In this document: piece by piece, positions 12,547-25,122 of the stretch
Layout of the letters: each line of letters opens with the position of its first letter
Position numbering within the stretch: position 1 is the stretch's first letter
Position numbers and translations under genes: made by a program
Notes under the pieces: model-generated
Databases searched by the model: none
What the model was told of the DNA's origin: nothing
What the model saw: the letters and a program-made list of their open reading frames with translations, nothing else
From: Fratercula arctica
Taxonomy: Eukaryota > Chordata > Aves > Charadriiformes > Alcidae
Length of the DNA: 64,000 nt
NCBI GenBank assembly: GCA_947846985.1
Contig: CANTUZ010000003.1
Span: 97,052,704 to 97,116,703 of the forward strand
Direction of reading: 5' to 3'

Positions 12547-13786
12547 CTAGAAAACAAAGAAGATTAAGTTGTTGAGTAATTATTTCAAAACTAAGATGCA
12601 AAAGGAGGTGAGGAAACCGGTGCATTCATTAAAACTATGCAGGTAGCAGCAGGCTATTGTCAGCACCTTAATCACAATCCCTTGTACAGCAACAACTAAA
12701 GCCTTCGTTTTGTCACAAGGACAGTCAATACCAAGGTGCTGTTGTACCAGCATGAATACTGTGGGACGGATGCTGCGTTTCAGGAGACCATTGTTCCTTC
12801 CTAGCTCCCAGAGGAAAGGGATTCACTGCTGGAGTGTCTTTGTGCTAAATTGTCACACCCACATTGTCCACTGGGAGAAGAGTGTGATTCTATCCATTCC
12901 CTTCCCCATTTGCTCCCAAAAGATAACAACAAGCAAAATATTTTTCCATTTATCCCTGCCTGACCAGACCAAATTTCCTAAAAAAGGCCATATGAAGGCT
13001 GCAAGGCAGGTATCCCATAGGCACAAAACCCAGATCTCTCCAATGCCTGAGCTGTCTGACACTGTTCTGAAAGAAGAGCCTTGCAACTCAGGTATGATGC
13101 TGATGAACTATTGCTATCATTCCTCCTGAAAGTGAATCAATTTATCACAATGTTGTTGGCTTTTATTCCAGAAATTCCAGATACAAAGTGAAAAATACCA
13201 TGGTACTAAATATTTTGCAGTAATAGATTAATATAATTACGGATTTAATATTATCTACAAAATGTTCTTTCTCAGGAGAAAACAGGTATTTTTCTACTGT
13301 TGTGATACTCCTGGCAGTTGATAGAAATGCAGTTCAACAACAGAACCTCCTTTAATTTCACAGTCTGTGATTCTTTCATAAAACTTTTAAAGATCAATTA
13401 TGTCCCATCAATGCAGAAGTCAGGCTGAACTAAGTGATTTATGCATAAATAGCCTTATACAGTCAACTGCCGTAGAATGAGCAACTCATCTGTTAAACGT
13501 GCATTCAAAGAACTGTTATTTTTGGCACTGTATTATACTTTACCATTACATTAATCTTTCTGATTCTTAATATTTTCTGTCATGGAGGCATCTTGTTGTA
13601 CACGTAGTTCTGTGTGACTTTCATAAAACTTGTACAGTTGAACAAAATAGAAATTGAAATCAGAGCTCAATAGTTTACTGATGGGCCTGTGCAATATCCT
13701 AAACACAAAATGAAAACTATGAATTAATACTTTTCAAAGCCACCCTCATTTTTGAAGTTTATCTCACAGTCACTTTGTTTAAGCAC
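12547..13786. other. Unique non-coding DNA
   Basis: A 139-codon plus-strand frame (12710-13129) exists, but its composition is not coding-like and no splice-flanked exon is visible. Nothing else is seen in this stretch. Confidence 0.55.
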
Positions 13787-13812
13787 AAAAAAAAAAAAAA
13801 AAAAAAAAAAAA
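13787..13812. repeat. Poly-A tract (A26)
   Basis: Uninterrupted run of 26 A, followed by GGATTTGC. No mobile-element body is recognised on either side. Confidence 0.9.
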
Positions 13813-16800
13813 GGATTTGCTTTCCTTTCCGCTGGAAAATAGAGGAAGTGTTTGCATTCCAGTAGAAGCTGGAAGCATGGCTGGATGTCACTTCTGAAGA
13901 AGTGACATTGCAATAGCTTGTTGGACCTTTCACAGTAAACTGAAGGCTTGCCTAAAAACTGAATGCACTCTCATGTGCAGCAGAGCTAGTGACATTCAGA
14001 CAAGTCTTTGAAAACTCATTCTCCAACTCAGAGAGGCTGGAAATATCAAGTAGCCGACATCTGGTAGCAGAGTTTGCACGCTCTGGTGAGAGTTGAAGAA
14101 AATTGTGTCTGCCTTATTTTTAGCTCTACACTCCACAGTAATCAGCAACTTTATCACCGGGTACCTCTCAACACCGCTGCAACACAGCAGGCATTGGGTT
14201 GATGCTGAGCGGGGAGGAGCCGGGAGCCCTTCTGGCCCCAGCATCTCCCTGCTGCTGCAGGGCAACTACCAAGCTCTCACGCTGCAAAGGTGAGGTCAGA
14301 AGAAGAGCTGAGGGGCAGGATACACCCCAGCGGGTGGCACGGCAGAGCCCTTACCCAGTACAACAAAAGGCTGTTTGTTGTCTATTCAAAGAAGCCAAAA
14401 AATAGAAGAGCAAGATGTTGGAGTATACTGGCACGGTCGTGAGTCTGAGAAATAGTCTACAAAGTCAGTATTGAACCAGAGATCTTCAGAAGTATTTTTG
14501 GAGTAGCTTGTAAAAGATACTTGCATACTAGGGGAAATCCAGGCTCATAAATAGTTTCATTCCCCATTTTTAACCAAAGAATTAAAATTATAGCATGGTG
14601 GCTCTTTAATCAGGCAGAAGAGCCACTAGGTATTTTGATTTTGCTGTTGAAGAGTCCTGCAAGTCCAAACTCAAAACAGTCCAACTGCTAGAGTAACAAA
14701 GAAATCCTATCACAGAGGAGAAGAAACAAGCAATATCTATTCACTCAATATCTAGCAGAGCAAAGCATCAACATTCAGAAATCCTTTTCGTATTCTTAAG
14801 TCTATGATCATTCAGTGGAGTAAACGAGTTGAGGTGCATCTTTAAAAATCTCCCGTGTAAAGTAAAACACTGGAGCACATCACAGCAATACAAAGCTTAT
14901 GGCACATCTAAACCTATTATCCACAAGACGCAGTTACAACACCATCATACCCAAAAACCTCCCTAGAAAACCAAGAAAGAGTAAGTCTTGCTGCCAGTAT
15001 TAGGGTGAGCATGTGGGAGAGCATGAGACAATCTAGAAAATATGTTTCTCTTTGTGCCTGATTTATTGTTATTTGCCCAACAGCAGTGTGGCTGGGCCCC
15101 TCAGCACTGCAGAAAGAGACCCTCCGGGCTGCTTTGTGCTGTGCTGGTGGATGGTGGATGGATCGCTCTGCTCTCAGTCCAGCTCAGCCCCCCCTCTCTT
15201 TCGTAACGATGCTGTGAGAATGTGACTATCCCAGTGCATTGCAAGAAGTTATGATCAAAAACCCAGAAAAAAACCCCAACCACGAAGGCTTAGAGCCCTG
15301 CATCCAGCAGTCACCAGCTCTTAGGAGGAGAATGAAGGCATTGGGAAGGAAAGAATTGGAAAACTCCCATCATAAGAACAGTCTTTTATCAGAGGCACTC
15401 CCTCTGCTATGTCCTTACATGCTCTGAGCACGAGGTACTTACAGGATTTCATGTTTTATTGATCAAGCCATACTTAAGTTCAGCTAATGGATGGTACCAG
15501 TTATTCAACCAATTGGTGGAGGAGAGATTTTAAATCATGCTGAAACACAAATATGACTCACAAGACCGTACTCTTTGCAGATTTTATGCAAGTGCTAGAG
15601 CATCATAGCTTACTGTTCAAGCACAGAAAAATGTTTTGGAAACCAAAGCAGAATGGCTCTGACTCCACGCTACTCTGCATCCTGCAGTCTTTCACACATG
15701 TGCAAAATGTAGCGCAGCCAAATAAAAGTGGTGGTTTTCGTCCACTTTGCAGTGACACCAGTGAGGTACCTCTCCAGGCAGATCACTTAGGAGCACATAT
15801 AACAACACTCAAGCAGTGTAATGCTACTTCTGCTTTCCCAACGGGGTAGCAAGAGCTCCTGCTTTGCTGGATTGGGCCCTAAATAATGACTTGCCATACG
15901 AGACAAAAGAAAATACAGTATTTTCTATTAGATAACCATTTTAAACTCTTTAAGTAAACAGAGTGCAAAATAAAGGTAGAGTCTGTCTGGCTGGAAAGCT
16001 CATTTCATTAGTAACAGGAATTTAACCTGTAGGAAATGAGGGGGAGGCAAATTAATTTCGAACATGCCTATGTGAACACGGGATCACAGCACTTGGAGAG
16101 GCACCTCACTGAGAGGTCCCTGGCGATGATGAGAAAGGTGTTATTAATTTCCCGTGAAGAACATCAGATGCAGAAAAGAAACAAGCCCCTGCTGCTCTCC
16201 AGTCTGAAAGGGGCTGCAACACACAGATATGGGCAGCGACAGCAGAGTAACCCTTAACAGAGATTGTTTCTTTCCAAAAAGCAGCCTGGAGGTGGAAATA
16301 AGTTTCTGCGATGCTGCCTTGATGGGCTGCTCCCTCCTGCCCCCATATGAAGGTGAGGTTCTCCTCGAGGACTTCTTCTACAGAGAGGTACCCAGCCTTC
16401 CTCAGCCGCAGGGGAGCTAAACTTGTCTGAGGGCAGAGATGGCAGGGATTAACACTCTTTCTTCCTGGAAGGGCTGAGGTAGGATCATGTGTGAGGATGG
16501 CCAGTAACTCCCCTATGGTAAAGAAAGGGTGAGAGTCTCCATGACTGTCGTATTACTTGTGTTACTGTATAGCAATATAACAGGCAGGCTTTTTATCCTC
16601 ATTTCTCTGCTATGCTGAGCTTCTTCCTGAGCCGTTCTTCCCACAATTTTGTGTTGCTGTAGTTCAGCTTGTCTTTGCAAAGCAGAAGAGCACCAGCATC
16701 TCCTGTGGCTTAGGGAGAACTGTAAAAACCCTGATTTGAAAGGACCTCTGGGCCTGCTGCCTGGCTGCTTCAGGCAGCAAAGGATTCACATGCTATTGAA

Positions 16801-19800
16801 TTACACTCTTCTGTGGCTGAAGGGAGCAGCAAGGGAATGCCACGCTCTCTGGCTGATAGCGCAGCTGCTGAAGCATCTTTTTACAGATTTTAAACATCAG
16901 CTCTCTCTCCTATAGTGTCTGTGTTGCATAAACAGTGCATGCAGTGCCTTAGCTTTCAAAGCAGCTTCCAACTGCCGAGAACAACTTAGCCTGATGTCTG
17001 GTGGGCTTAGTCTAGAAGTACAGATAAATGTAAATATACTCCTGCATTACAGAATTATGTCATACACAAGTACAACAATGCAAACATGCCTTATATAAGG
17101 TAAGCATGTTTACATGAGGTATCCCAACACACATACCTCTAAAGTCCTATGGAATCATCCATATCAACATTATATACTATAGAACAGAAATAGTTTTTGT
17201 ATTATTGAAATACAAAACATTTATAGGTTTTGATTTTAAAATTGTATGCATCCAGTCTTTAGAAAATGATGTGGGTATGCACACAAATATGGGTCCATCT
17301 GCATATGTCTAAAAAATTATGTATGTATATATACTGGACATATAAAATCACACATAATGTGTGTACATATATACACTCTTTGTAATGTGATTGTGTTATT
17401 ATGTGAGAAGAGAACATAACAGCTTGTTTCCAGGGAAATTACAGCTAAGGTCCTTAAGCATATCTCTCCTCTGCCCGCGTGAAGAACGCTTGAGGTAGTG
17501 GGGGGAAAAAAAGCAAGACTATGGTATGATCTCACACTTGCATGCGAGATCGAAGTCTGCAAGGCTATGAAGAAGGCAAGGCTATACTTTTTCCTCCAGT
17601 TGCCAGTGACTGCTGAGCTCAGATACTGTGAGCTAGGAGACATTCCCTCTCAACGAGACAAGACACCACCAACCTGCTGGTGACCCCCACCTTGCTCCTC
17701 AGCAGTCTTCCATCAAATTGAAGAACTGGCAGCATTTTGAAGGCAGCAATGAAAATGTTTCAAAAGCAGCAGTAAAGTGGCAGTGAATCTACTTTCTCTC
17801 CTCTCCCTTTGACAACCTTACATACCACACAGTCATACACACATGCAAATTATCTACCCTTATATTTATGAATGCATTTCTCTAACGCATACGTACATAC
17901 ATGCCCAACATAGAGTGGTTCTACAGGAGTTTAGGAGAAATGATTAAAAGCATGTAAAAACACATGCACTTCTACATGTGCACAGATTATCTAGGACTCT
18001 GCTACTCACTAGCAGAACAAATGCAAATGAACAGAGAAAACTGCACAAAGCAGTGTCTTTTACCTATTTTATTTATTTATAACATTTACGGAGGATTTTG
18101 CAAAGCTAATTCTCAACGGTTACTTGCCATTTTACAAGCATGTTTAACATCTGCCATGTCAGGTTTTTGCTCTTCTGTAGAGATGGTGCTGATTACATAA
18201 AGGAGCAGGTGTATTTCTTGGGTAATGCAGCTGAAACAGAAATATTTTGTCCCAGGGGAAACCAGCCATGATGTATGAAATGTGCTGAGGATACGGGATG
18301 CAGTGCTTACTAGGAAAGTCTCAACAAATTCCCTTGCAAGGTGTGCAACCTCTGTACATCGGCAGCATCACCACCAGGTACCTGAACATGCTGTAATGAA
18401 ATTATTGCACCGACAATTGCAGACTCTGTTCTTTCAACAATTTCCTTCTCAGCAAGAGAGACTAACTAAGCCCTTTTTTTTCTCTCTCTGCCTCACACAC
18501 ACACGCTTCACATACAACAGCCCTTTATACGCTCTTCTTCCCTTTGGGGACCATAGACGTCCTGACTCCACAAGCGCGTGCGGCTGGCCAGGATGCTGCT
18601 GTGCAGCTTCATTACTGCAGTGCTTATGAACCGTGCCAAAATCTATTGCTTTCGCCTCCTGTGCCAGTACCATCATTTGCTCTAGGTGTTCTCCGTGTTT
18701 ACCCTCGGATTACAGCCCAGACCCATCACTGTCTGCCCTGATGTTGTTCTCCTCCCCTGTGATCAGCGTTCAGCTCCCTGATCATACTCACAGCTGCCTT
18801 CTGCACCTTTCCTCTTTCCATCTTTGTTTAGATTTCCTTTCATCCAGCCAAAATATAGCATCTCCAAGCCATATCACACATAGGCAGCCTGTCTTTGGAC
18901 GAAGTTACCTCACAGTATTTACTACATAATTTGGTAGCTCACTCCTTAATGGGCTCTACTCTGTCTGCAGGCAGATCTAGTCAAGGTATGTTAATTAGCA
19001 AGCAGTCAGACCTATGAAATATTGGCCTGGTAATTATCCACTGAAAATTTTCATCTCACTAAACCAGTTTTGAGCCCATCTAAATTGCTTCCTCTCAGCC
19101 CAGCAGGGTTGATTCAGAGGTAGTGACTGGTACAGTACAAAGAGGGTGAACCTCACTAATGAAAAACTCTCCCTGAGAGCAGTATGCAAGTGGGATTTGT
19201 TTCATCCTTTATAGTCAGCAACTCAAAATGCTGTATGGCTGCCCCACTCGTTAAAACAAAGGCATGGTGCTGGATATAGATGCTGCCCTCTATCCCTTTT
19301 GCTTCGTTCCTTAGTAAAATACACACTCCGGAAGAACTGAGCAGTCAATATAGTTCACTGAGCGACACGGCACAGAAGAACAAGGCTCTTGCAGAGAATA
19401 TAGAATCACACTGCACCCTAACACCCCTCCTAACCCTAACACTCCTTCTCACTTCTGAAAGCCCAAGTGGTTTCCAAACATTGTGCCTTTCCTTGTATGC
19501 TCTGCGCACAATCTGGAAATTCACAAAAGGGTTTTCGTTCAGAATTGCACAGAAAGGTCAATGAAATACTGCCCTGCTGGCACAGTTCAGTGTCAGGTGC
19601 TGCTCCGACTTAATAAATTGTGAGAGACCACAGGGTCTTGCCTGATGGAGAACTTCCTCAGTGGATCTTTAACAGCTCTTTGATCTGAGGCTTCACACTG
19701 TGATGCACAGATTGACCGAAAGACAAAATGATGTTACTGAAGTTTGAGTGTTGTTTGATTGGTACAGAATGATACTAGCTCCCCTTGTCTCCCGTGTCAT

Positions 19801-22800
19801 TTAATTTGATCTTCTGGAGCCTCTTCCCTGACATTTCTAATCATACAGCAGATATTTGTAGAGGCCAGGGGGGCGGAGGGGGATGCAGGACACTGGATTT
19901 TTTCTCAACCTTTTGCAAACGCAGTGGCCTACCATGGTATTTCTCTCTTTTGCAGTGTTGCTTTCCTGGAGTTTTCCTCCATTGTTCCATCACATCTGTA
20001 CAAGTACATTCAGAGATGAGAATTCAGAAAAAAAATAAATATATGGGCACAGATCTTGCAGGAGGCGAGTTTGTCATTATTCTCTTTAATAGCATTGATT
20101 TCCTTTTCATTTTCACCGCTGAAGAGAAAGGAAGAACTGTAAATAAGAGAATAATGCTACTGTCACACTGACATACTGTAATGAACAGCACAATACGCCT
20201 TGAATGAAAAACACAGGAAAGCAGTTCTGCAAAACTACCATTTCCAGGGTCATAGGTGATGTATTTATGGAGTTTTATTTTTTTCCTGGCTTATTGTGTA
20301 ATGGAACTATTAAAATGCAGAAGTAGAAGGTGCTCAAGGGGTCATGTAGGATAGCCTGCAGGGAGACGCTTAGCTTCCTTCTCCGAGGATGGGGGAGTTT
20401 GGCACCTCAGCGCACCTCCCCTGGCGTCTGGGGACCGAGGCTGCGGGTGCAGAAATCCCAGTTTACCGGAGCATGGGATGAGCTGCACCTACCCAGAGTG
20501 TTCTTTCTGCCCCTACAGCAGCTCTAGACGCACGTGGTAAGGGCAAGCTGAGGAAGACGCTGGCCCAGAGCAGACCAGTGCTGCACCAGAACAAGTCACC
20601 CTAGCACCCTCACGAATGAGCTTTTGGGCAAGCCACAGACAGACCCCAGGCTGAAAACTTCATACCCCTCCTTGTACCAAGACACGATCCCCTGTCTCCA
20701 GACCCCCACATATCCAATTTGCTTGCATGAAATTAACCCAAGACGCTCTATAACTCTGCATGCTGCATTTACCCAAGAGAGAAAGCTTTTACTAATACCC
20801 AAATTAAATATTCTCGTGATGTAAATTAGACTAATTTATTCTGGTCTCTCAGCAGAAAGTAAACCACAGCATAAATTAGTAGTTCCAGAGAGATCCGGTT
20901 TCATGCTCCTGTCATACTCCAAGGTAAAGCCTGACCACAAGCAATTTGAGACATACTTTTCAAATAGGACTGTCACAAACATAATCCAACAAGAAGGCAA
21001 GGATAGAAAGCTTTGCCATTTCTTAATGAGAAAGATGCCTGGAAACACCTCTTCTTAGGTTGATGCTGAGATACAAGTGATTATCTTGTAGCAATCTTAC
21101 ACAGGAGGGTCAGAGACAACCTGAGAAGATGACTTGGAAAACTTGGTCTGGTGATGATCTGTGACAAGACAAAGTAAGTCTTTTTTAATGGAAATATTTC
21201 CTGGCATAACTATTTGCAGGTATTTGAGTTCATCAGTGAGTCAGACCCAAAAGAAATGAAGTTATTTGCACTTATTCAACCAAATCTCATTGAAAACTGC
21301 CTTTATGAAAAAAAGCTTTAATATTACTGGAGAAAGGAGGCTAGAGGAGGGGTAGGGGGGAGCAACCAGGTTAAGCTAATTAATAGGGTTGGAAAAAAAA
21401 AACAACACAAAAAGGCATTTTTTTGGATATTGCAACAGAAGCAGAGAGGATATTGTGAATCTTCTAGACTTCAGCAGAATACCAGTCATAGCGATTTTGC
21501 CCCTCTCCTATCTAGCAATCATGCTCACATTTTACTTGATCCTGGTCACAGTTCTTTAATCCTTCTTATAGAGCAGACTTTACTGAAACAGATTATTGCA
21601 CAGCAAGGTCTTTGCTATTTCCCTTGCTGTATTTATCTCTCTAGAGACTTGTGTAGGAAACCAATCAGAGCATCAGCTTCTTTCCGTCCGTGCAGAAACA
21701 TGAAAGGTTATGAGTTTCAGTGCTCAAAACTGCCTTATAGTCTAGTATTTTAAATGAGGCCATTTGAAAGAGAACTAAACCTTAGAAAATGCCATAACAT
21801 TCCTTGAAGAGTATGTATTCTTCTGCAAGTTAAACTTAGTTTCAAGACTGAATTTACAGTTAACTTCAATATAGACTTGCAATAGAGGGAAGGAGTAAAT
21901 GAAATGCCATGATGTCATGCTGAGACAGACCTTTATGTGAAAGAGAAAAATACATATGTGAAATTCTGAAGTACTTGGAAGCAGTGAATCTGAGCATTAG
22001 TGTCCAGAGAGGCAATTTATATGATACGCAGATTTATCTGTCCTTATGGGGTCAAGTCTTTTATGCCACTGGCTTAACAGTAGGGTTTTAGTTTTTGTGC
22101 TCACAAGAGTTTTATGATGCTGGCTTCCTGACTATTTCTTTGCCTCTCAAGCATTCACAGACAGAGTAGGAATAAAGATCAATGTATTTTTAACCTACTT
22201 ACATGGTACATTTGTTACAGATTATGCCATTTTGAAGACAGACAACAAGTCTCAGAGCATGACTGTGAAGCAGACCTTCAGCCAGAAGATGAGGTCTGCC
22301 TATAGGAAAAGATGCACAAGAAAAAACATACTTAGATGAAGAATTTTTGTATGTCAGACATTAAAAAACAGACAGAAGGAAAGCCCCAGGGAGAAACAAT
22401 AATGATTTAACTGTACACCAATAAATGCAAGCTGGGTCTACTCAAAGATCGTCTAAGGAGAACCTGAAGAGCTGATACACCAGGCAATCGCTGGCTCTTC
22501 AATAGCAGGTCTCCTCAGCCTGTACCTGCCAGTATGACTGTAGGTTCTTGGCCAGATTTCTGTAGAATAAGCCCTACAAGTAGTTGGGGGTGGAGGAGTG
22601 GGGGTGGATATATGTATATTAGTTAGCAAAGAAAGAAAAGGGCAGACAAGAGGAGAGCAGCAGTGAGCAGCAGGAAAGATGTTCAGAATTGTAGGGCAAG
22701 CAGGAGCTCATGGGAGCCACAGGGGTAGGAGCCTGGTGCTCTGGGCCATGCTGAGTGCGCAGAATATGAACGAGAAGAGCTTCAAAAGCCTGATCATCAC

Positions 22801-23033
22801 CCAGAAGTCTGAGGTGAGGCAGATATTGTCTGAAGCCACAGCAGCAAACTAAGGGGCTAGAGCAGACTAGCCACCCATGCAGGGCCACAGGTCCCAGAGC
22901 AGCAGCCCAGTGAGGGCCAAGGACCTGTGAGATGGCCGTGAAGAAAACAGGCTTTAACTCTTTCAGGGCAAGCCTGTAACAGAGATATGTTTGGACTATT
23001 GAAGGTGAGTAAAACATCATGCTGGTCCTGATT
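13813..23033. other. Unique non-coding DNA
   Basis: A long stretch without a recognised gene or repeat. It has a slightly GC-richer patch at 14170-14350 and a clearer one at 20370-20620. A telomere-like C-rich run at 19416-19446 is listed separately. A short AT palindrome at 17349-17363 has CACACAT and ATGTGTG arms around one A. A 73-codon plus frame at 16036-16257 has coding-like codons but no splice support. The last 400 bases (22620-23033), next to CR1 copy 2, have a different texture and may be an unidentified old repeat. Confidence 0.5.
19416..19446. repeat. Short degenerate telomere-like run
   Basis: Two exact CCCTAA hexamers (19416-19421 and 19434-19439) with a CCTCCTAA variant between them and further C-rich CTAACA-type units around them. 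It is too short and imperfect to be called an interstitial telomere array; chance or relic are both possible. Confidence 0.35.
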
Positions 23034-23596
23034 AAGAAGCATGGCTGGCCGGTCAAGGGATGTGATTCTGCCCCTCTACTCCACTCTTGTGAGACTCCAC
23101 CTGGAGTACTGTGTCCAGCTCTGGGGCCCCCAATGTAAGAAGGACATGGACCTGTTGGAGTTAGTCCAGAGGAGGGCCACTAAGATGATCAGAGGGCTGG
23201 AGCACCTCTCCTATGAAGACAGGCTGAGAGAGCTGGGGTTGCTCAATCTGGAGAAGAGAAGGGTCCAGGGAGACCTTATAGCAGCTTTCCAATACTTATG
23301 GGGGCCTACAGGAAAGATGGGAAAAGACTCTTTATCAGGCAGTGTAGTGATAGGACAAGAGGCAATGGCTTTAAACTGAAAGAGGGTAGATTTAGATTGG
23401 ATATTAGGAAGAAATTCTTTACTGTGAGGTTGGTGAGACACTGGAACAGGTTGCCCAGAGAAACTGTGGATGCCCCATCCCTGGAAATGTTCAAGGCCAG
23501 GCTGGATGGAGCTTTGAGCAGCCTGGTCTAGTAGGAGGTGTTCCTGCCCATGGATGATCTTTAAGGTCCCTTCCAACTCTAACCATTCTATGATTA
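23034..23596 (+). mobile_element. CR1 LINE copy 2, 5'-truncated
   Basis: Plus-strand CR1 3' part with the end of the RT ORF and the 3' UTR. Landmarks: TGTGATTCTGCCCCTCTACT, CTGTGTCCAGCTCTGGGGC, AAGAAGGACATGGACCTGTT, AAGATGATCAGAGGGCTGGA, GAAGAAATTCTTTACTGTGA, ACTGGAACAGGTTGCCCAGA, CAAGGCCAGGCTGGATGGA, then CTTCCAACTCTAACCATTCT and a single ATTCTATG tail unit. Compared with copies 5 and 7, about 18 bases are missing just before the final ATGATCTTTAAGG block (near 23553), where the GGCAGGGGGGTTGGAACTA segment should be. The reading frame is broken between 23298 and 23379, where frames of about 112 and 77 codons overlap. Non-autonomous relic. Confidence 0.95.
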
Positions 23597-25097
23597 CATC
23601 GACTTGAGACGCTATCTCCTTCACCAGGTGAAATGGGCTCCACAGAGCTTCCAGGTCCTGTGGGAACATGCCAACGCAGGGAGGTATGAAGGAAATATCA
23701 CCACCTTTCCCAGGCAATCCAGCTCCAACTGATGTATATCACTCTGAGCCCCTCTCCCAAACCGTTTGCATTTACAAAATGAGCAACTCACACTTGCAGT
23801 TTGTATCTTTATTGCCTGATCTAAACATTGGTTGCTTAGTCTCTAATGCTTTTCTTAGGGAGTTTCTAGATATCAATACTGCCATCCTGCAGATGAGGAA
23901 CCTGGTAAGTGGAAGGCTGTGCAATGTGTTTTATAAGCTGAAGACAGACCATCGTCCAGCTCTCCCTCACAGCACAGTCAATACAGCAGCACAATATTTG
24001 CAGGTAGCTTCTGTGACATGAAATTTAACTGATGTAAAAATGTAACCGAATACTGTTAGCTTGTGCGTGCCTGCCAAAATCGAACTGTCTCTCACTCCAG
24101 TGTGCTCAGAGGCGTCGCACAGCTCCTGAACAAGAGGAGTACATCAGCACCACCTCCTGGCAGCTGCCTAGCTCCAGAGATTTTATGAAATAAAGAACAG
24201 CAGGAAAGAAAAAATCTGATCTCCGCGTGGGAAAAAGAGGCAAATCATCTGTCCATGCACTAATGATAACATTTCCCATTCCTGTAACAGTCCTTTGGTA
24301 CCAGGATACGTCCCTGCTATTTGGGAGTGACTAAACAGTAGTCAATGCCTTGAATGCAGGGCACTATGGTAGGGAGCAGGATGAGACGTGAACACACTAA
24401 GACACACATCCTTGACACAAAAGGACTAGGGTGAAGTAAGCCCAAAAGTCCTCTCCACATCACATGTTGTCATCTGAAAATCAAAGCACTCTGAAACTTT
24501 AGTGCAATGGCCTGAGAGATGTTTTGAAATGTGTATTAGCAGTCTTTGCAGTAAGAAAGTCTCAGTGCATCCATGCTTTTCTTGCTCCTCAAATCAGTTT
24601 AGCCAAGACTCTGGTCTCCTTACAAAAGCCAGAAAAGCAATGTCAACATTTGTCTGGAGCAGAGAGAAAAGGCAATTCAAAGATAAGTGCTGGCAGTTTC
24701 CTTCAGAAGCCGTTGGATCCTGTACTTGAACACGACGGCCTCGCAAAGGGCAGCACGTTGATTATCAGCAGTACGAAAAGGACCAAGACAGCTTCCTAGC
24801 TCTTTCTTTGCACACTTGACAGTGCAAAATGAACATGTAGGAGGGAAATCACTGAGCACAAAATGCCCCCTGACTCTCAAAACTTACATGGAGAAAGAAA
24901 AAAGAAAGAAACTCTTGCAATACCAAATGAAATTATATCATACTTACATCAGTTTTTCAAGCTCTGAGGTTACTCAAGCAGAACCGATAGTAACCAGGAG
25001 CAGGGACAACTGCAAACTGAAACCTGTTTATGTCTGTGGGAAAGATTAAGGTCCTAAACCAGAGGGAAAATAAACCTTATCATTTTTAACTAAAACT
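23597..25097. other. Unique non-coding DNA
   Basis: No gene or repeat recognised. Short open frames only. Confidence 0.55.
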
Positions 25098-25122
25098 AAA
25101 AAAAAAAAAAAAAAAAAAAAAA
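25098..25122. repeat. Poly-A tract (A25)
   Basis: Uninterrupted run of 25 A followed by GGATTTTGGG. The downstream bases resemble those after the A26 tract at 13787-13812, but no shared upstream body was noticed. Confidence 0.9.

Noticed and set aside
17349..17363. CACACAT-A-ATGTGTG palindrome as a regulatory site
   Set aside because: Lies in TG/CA/TA-rich DNA where such symmetry is common by chance.
22619..23056. 145-codon minus-strand frame
   Set aside because: Runs across the edge of CR1 copy 2 and has no splice or homology support; treated only as an unexplained segment.
23211..23717. 168-codon minus-strand frame
   Set aside because: Antisense shadow of CR1 copy 2.
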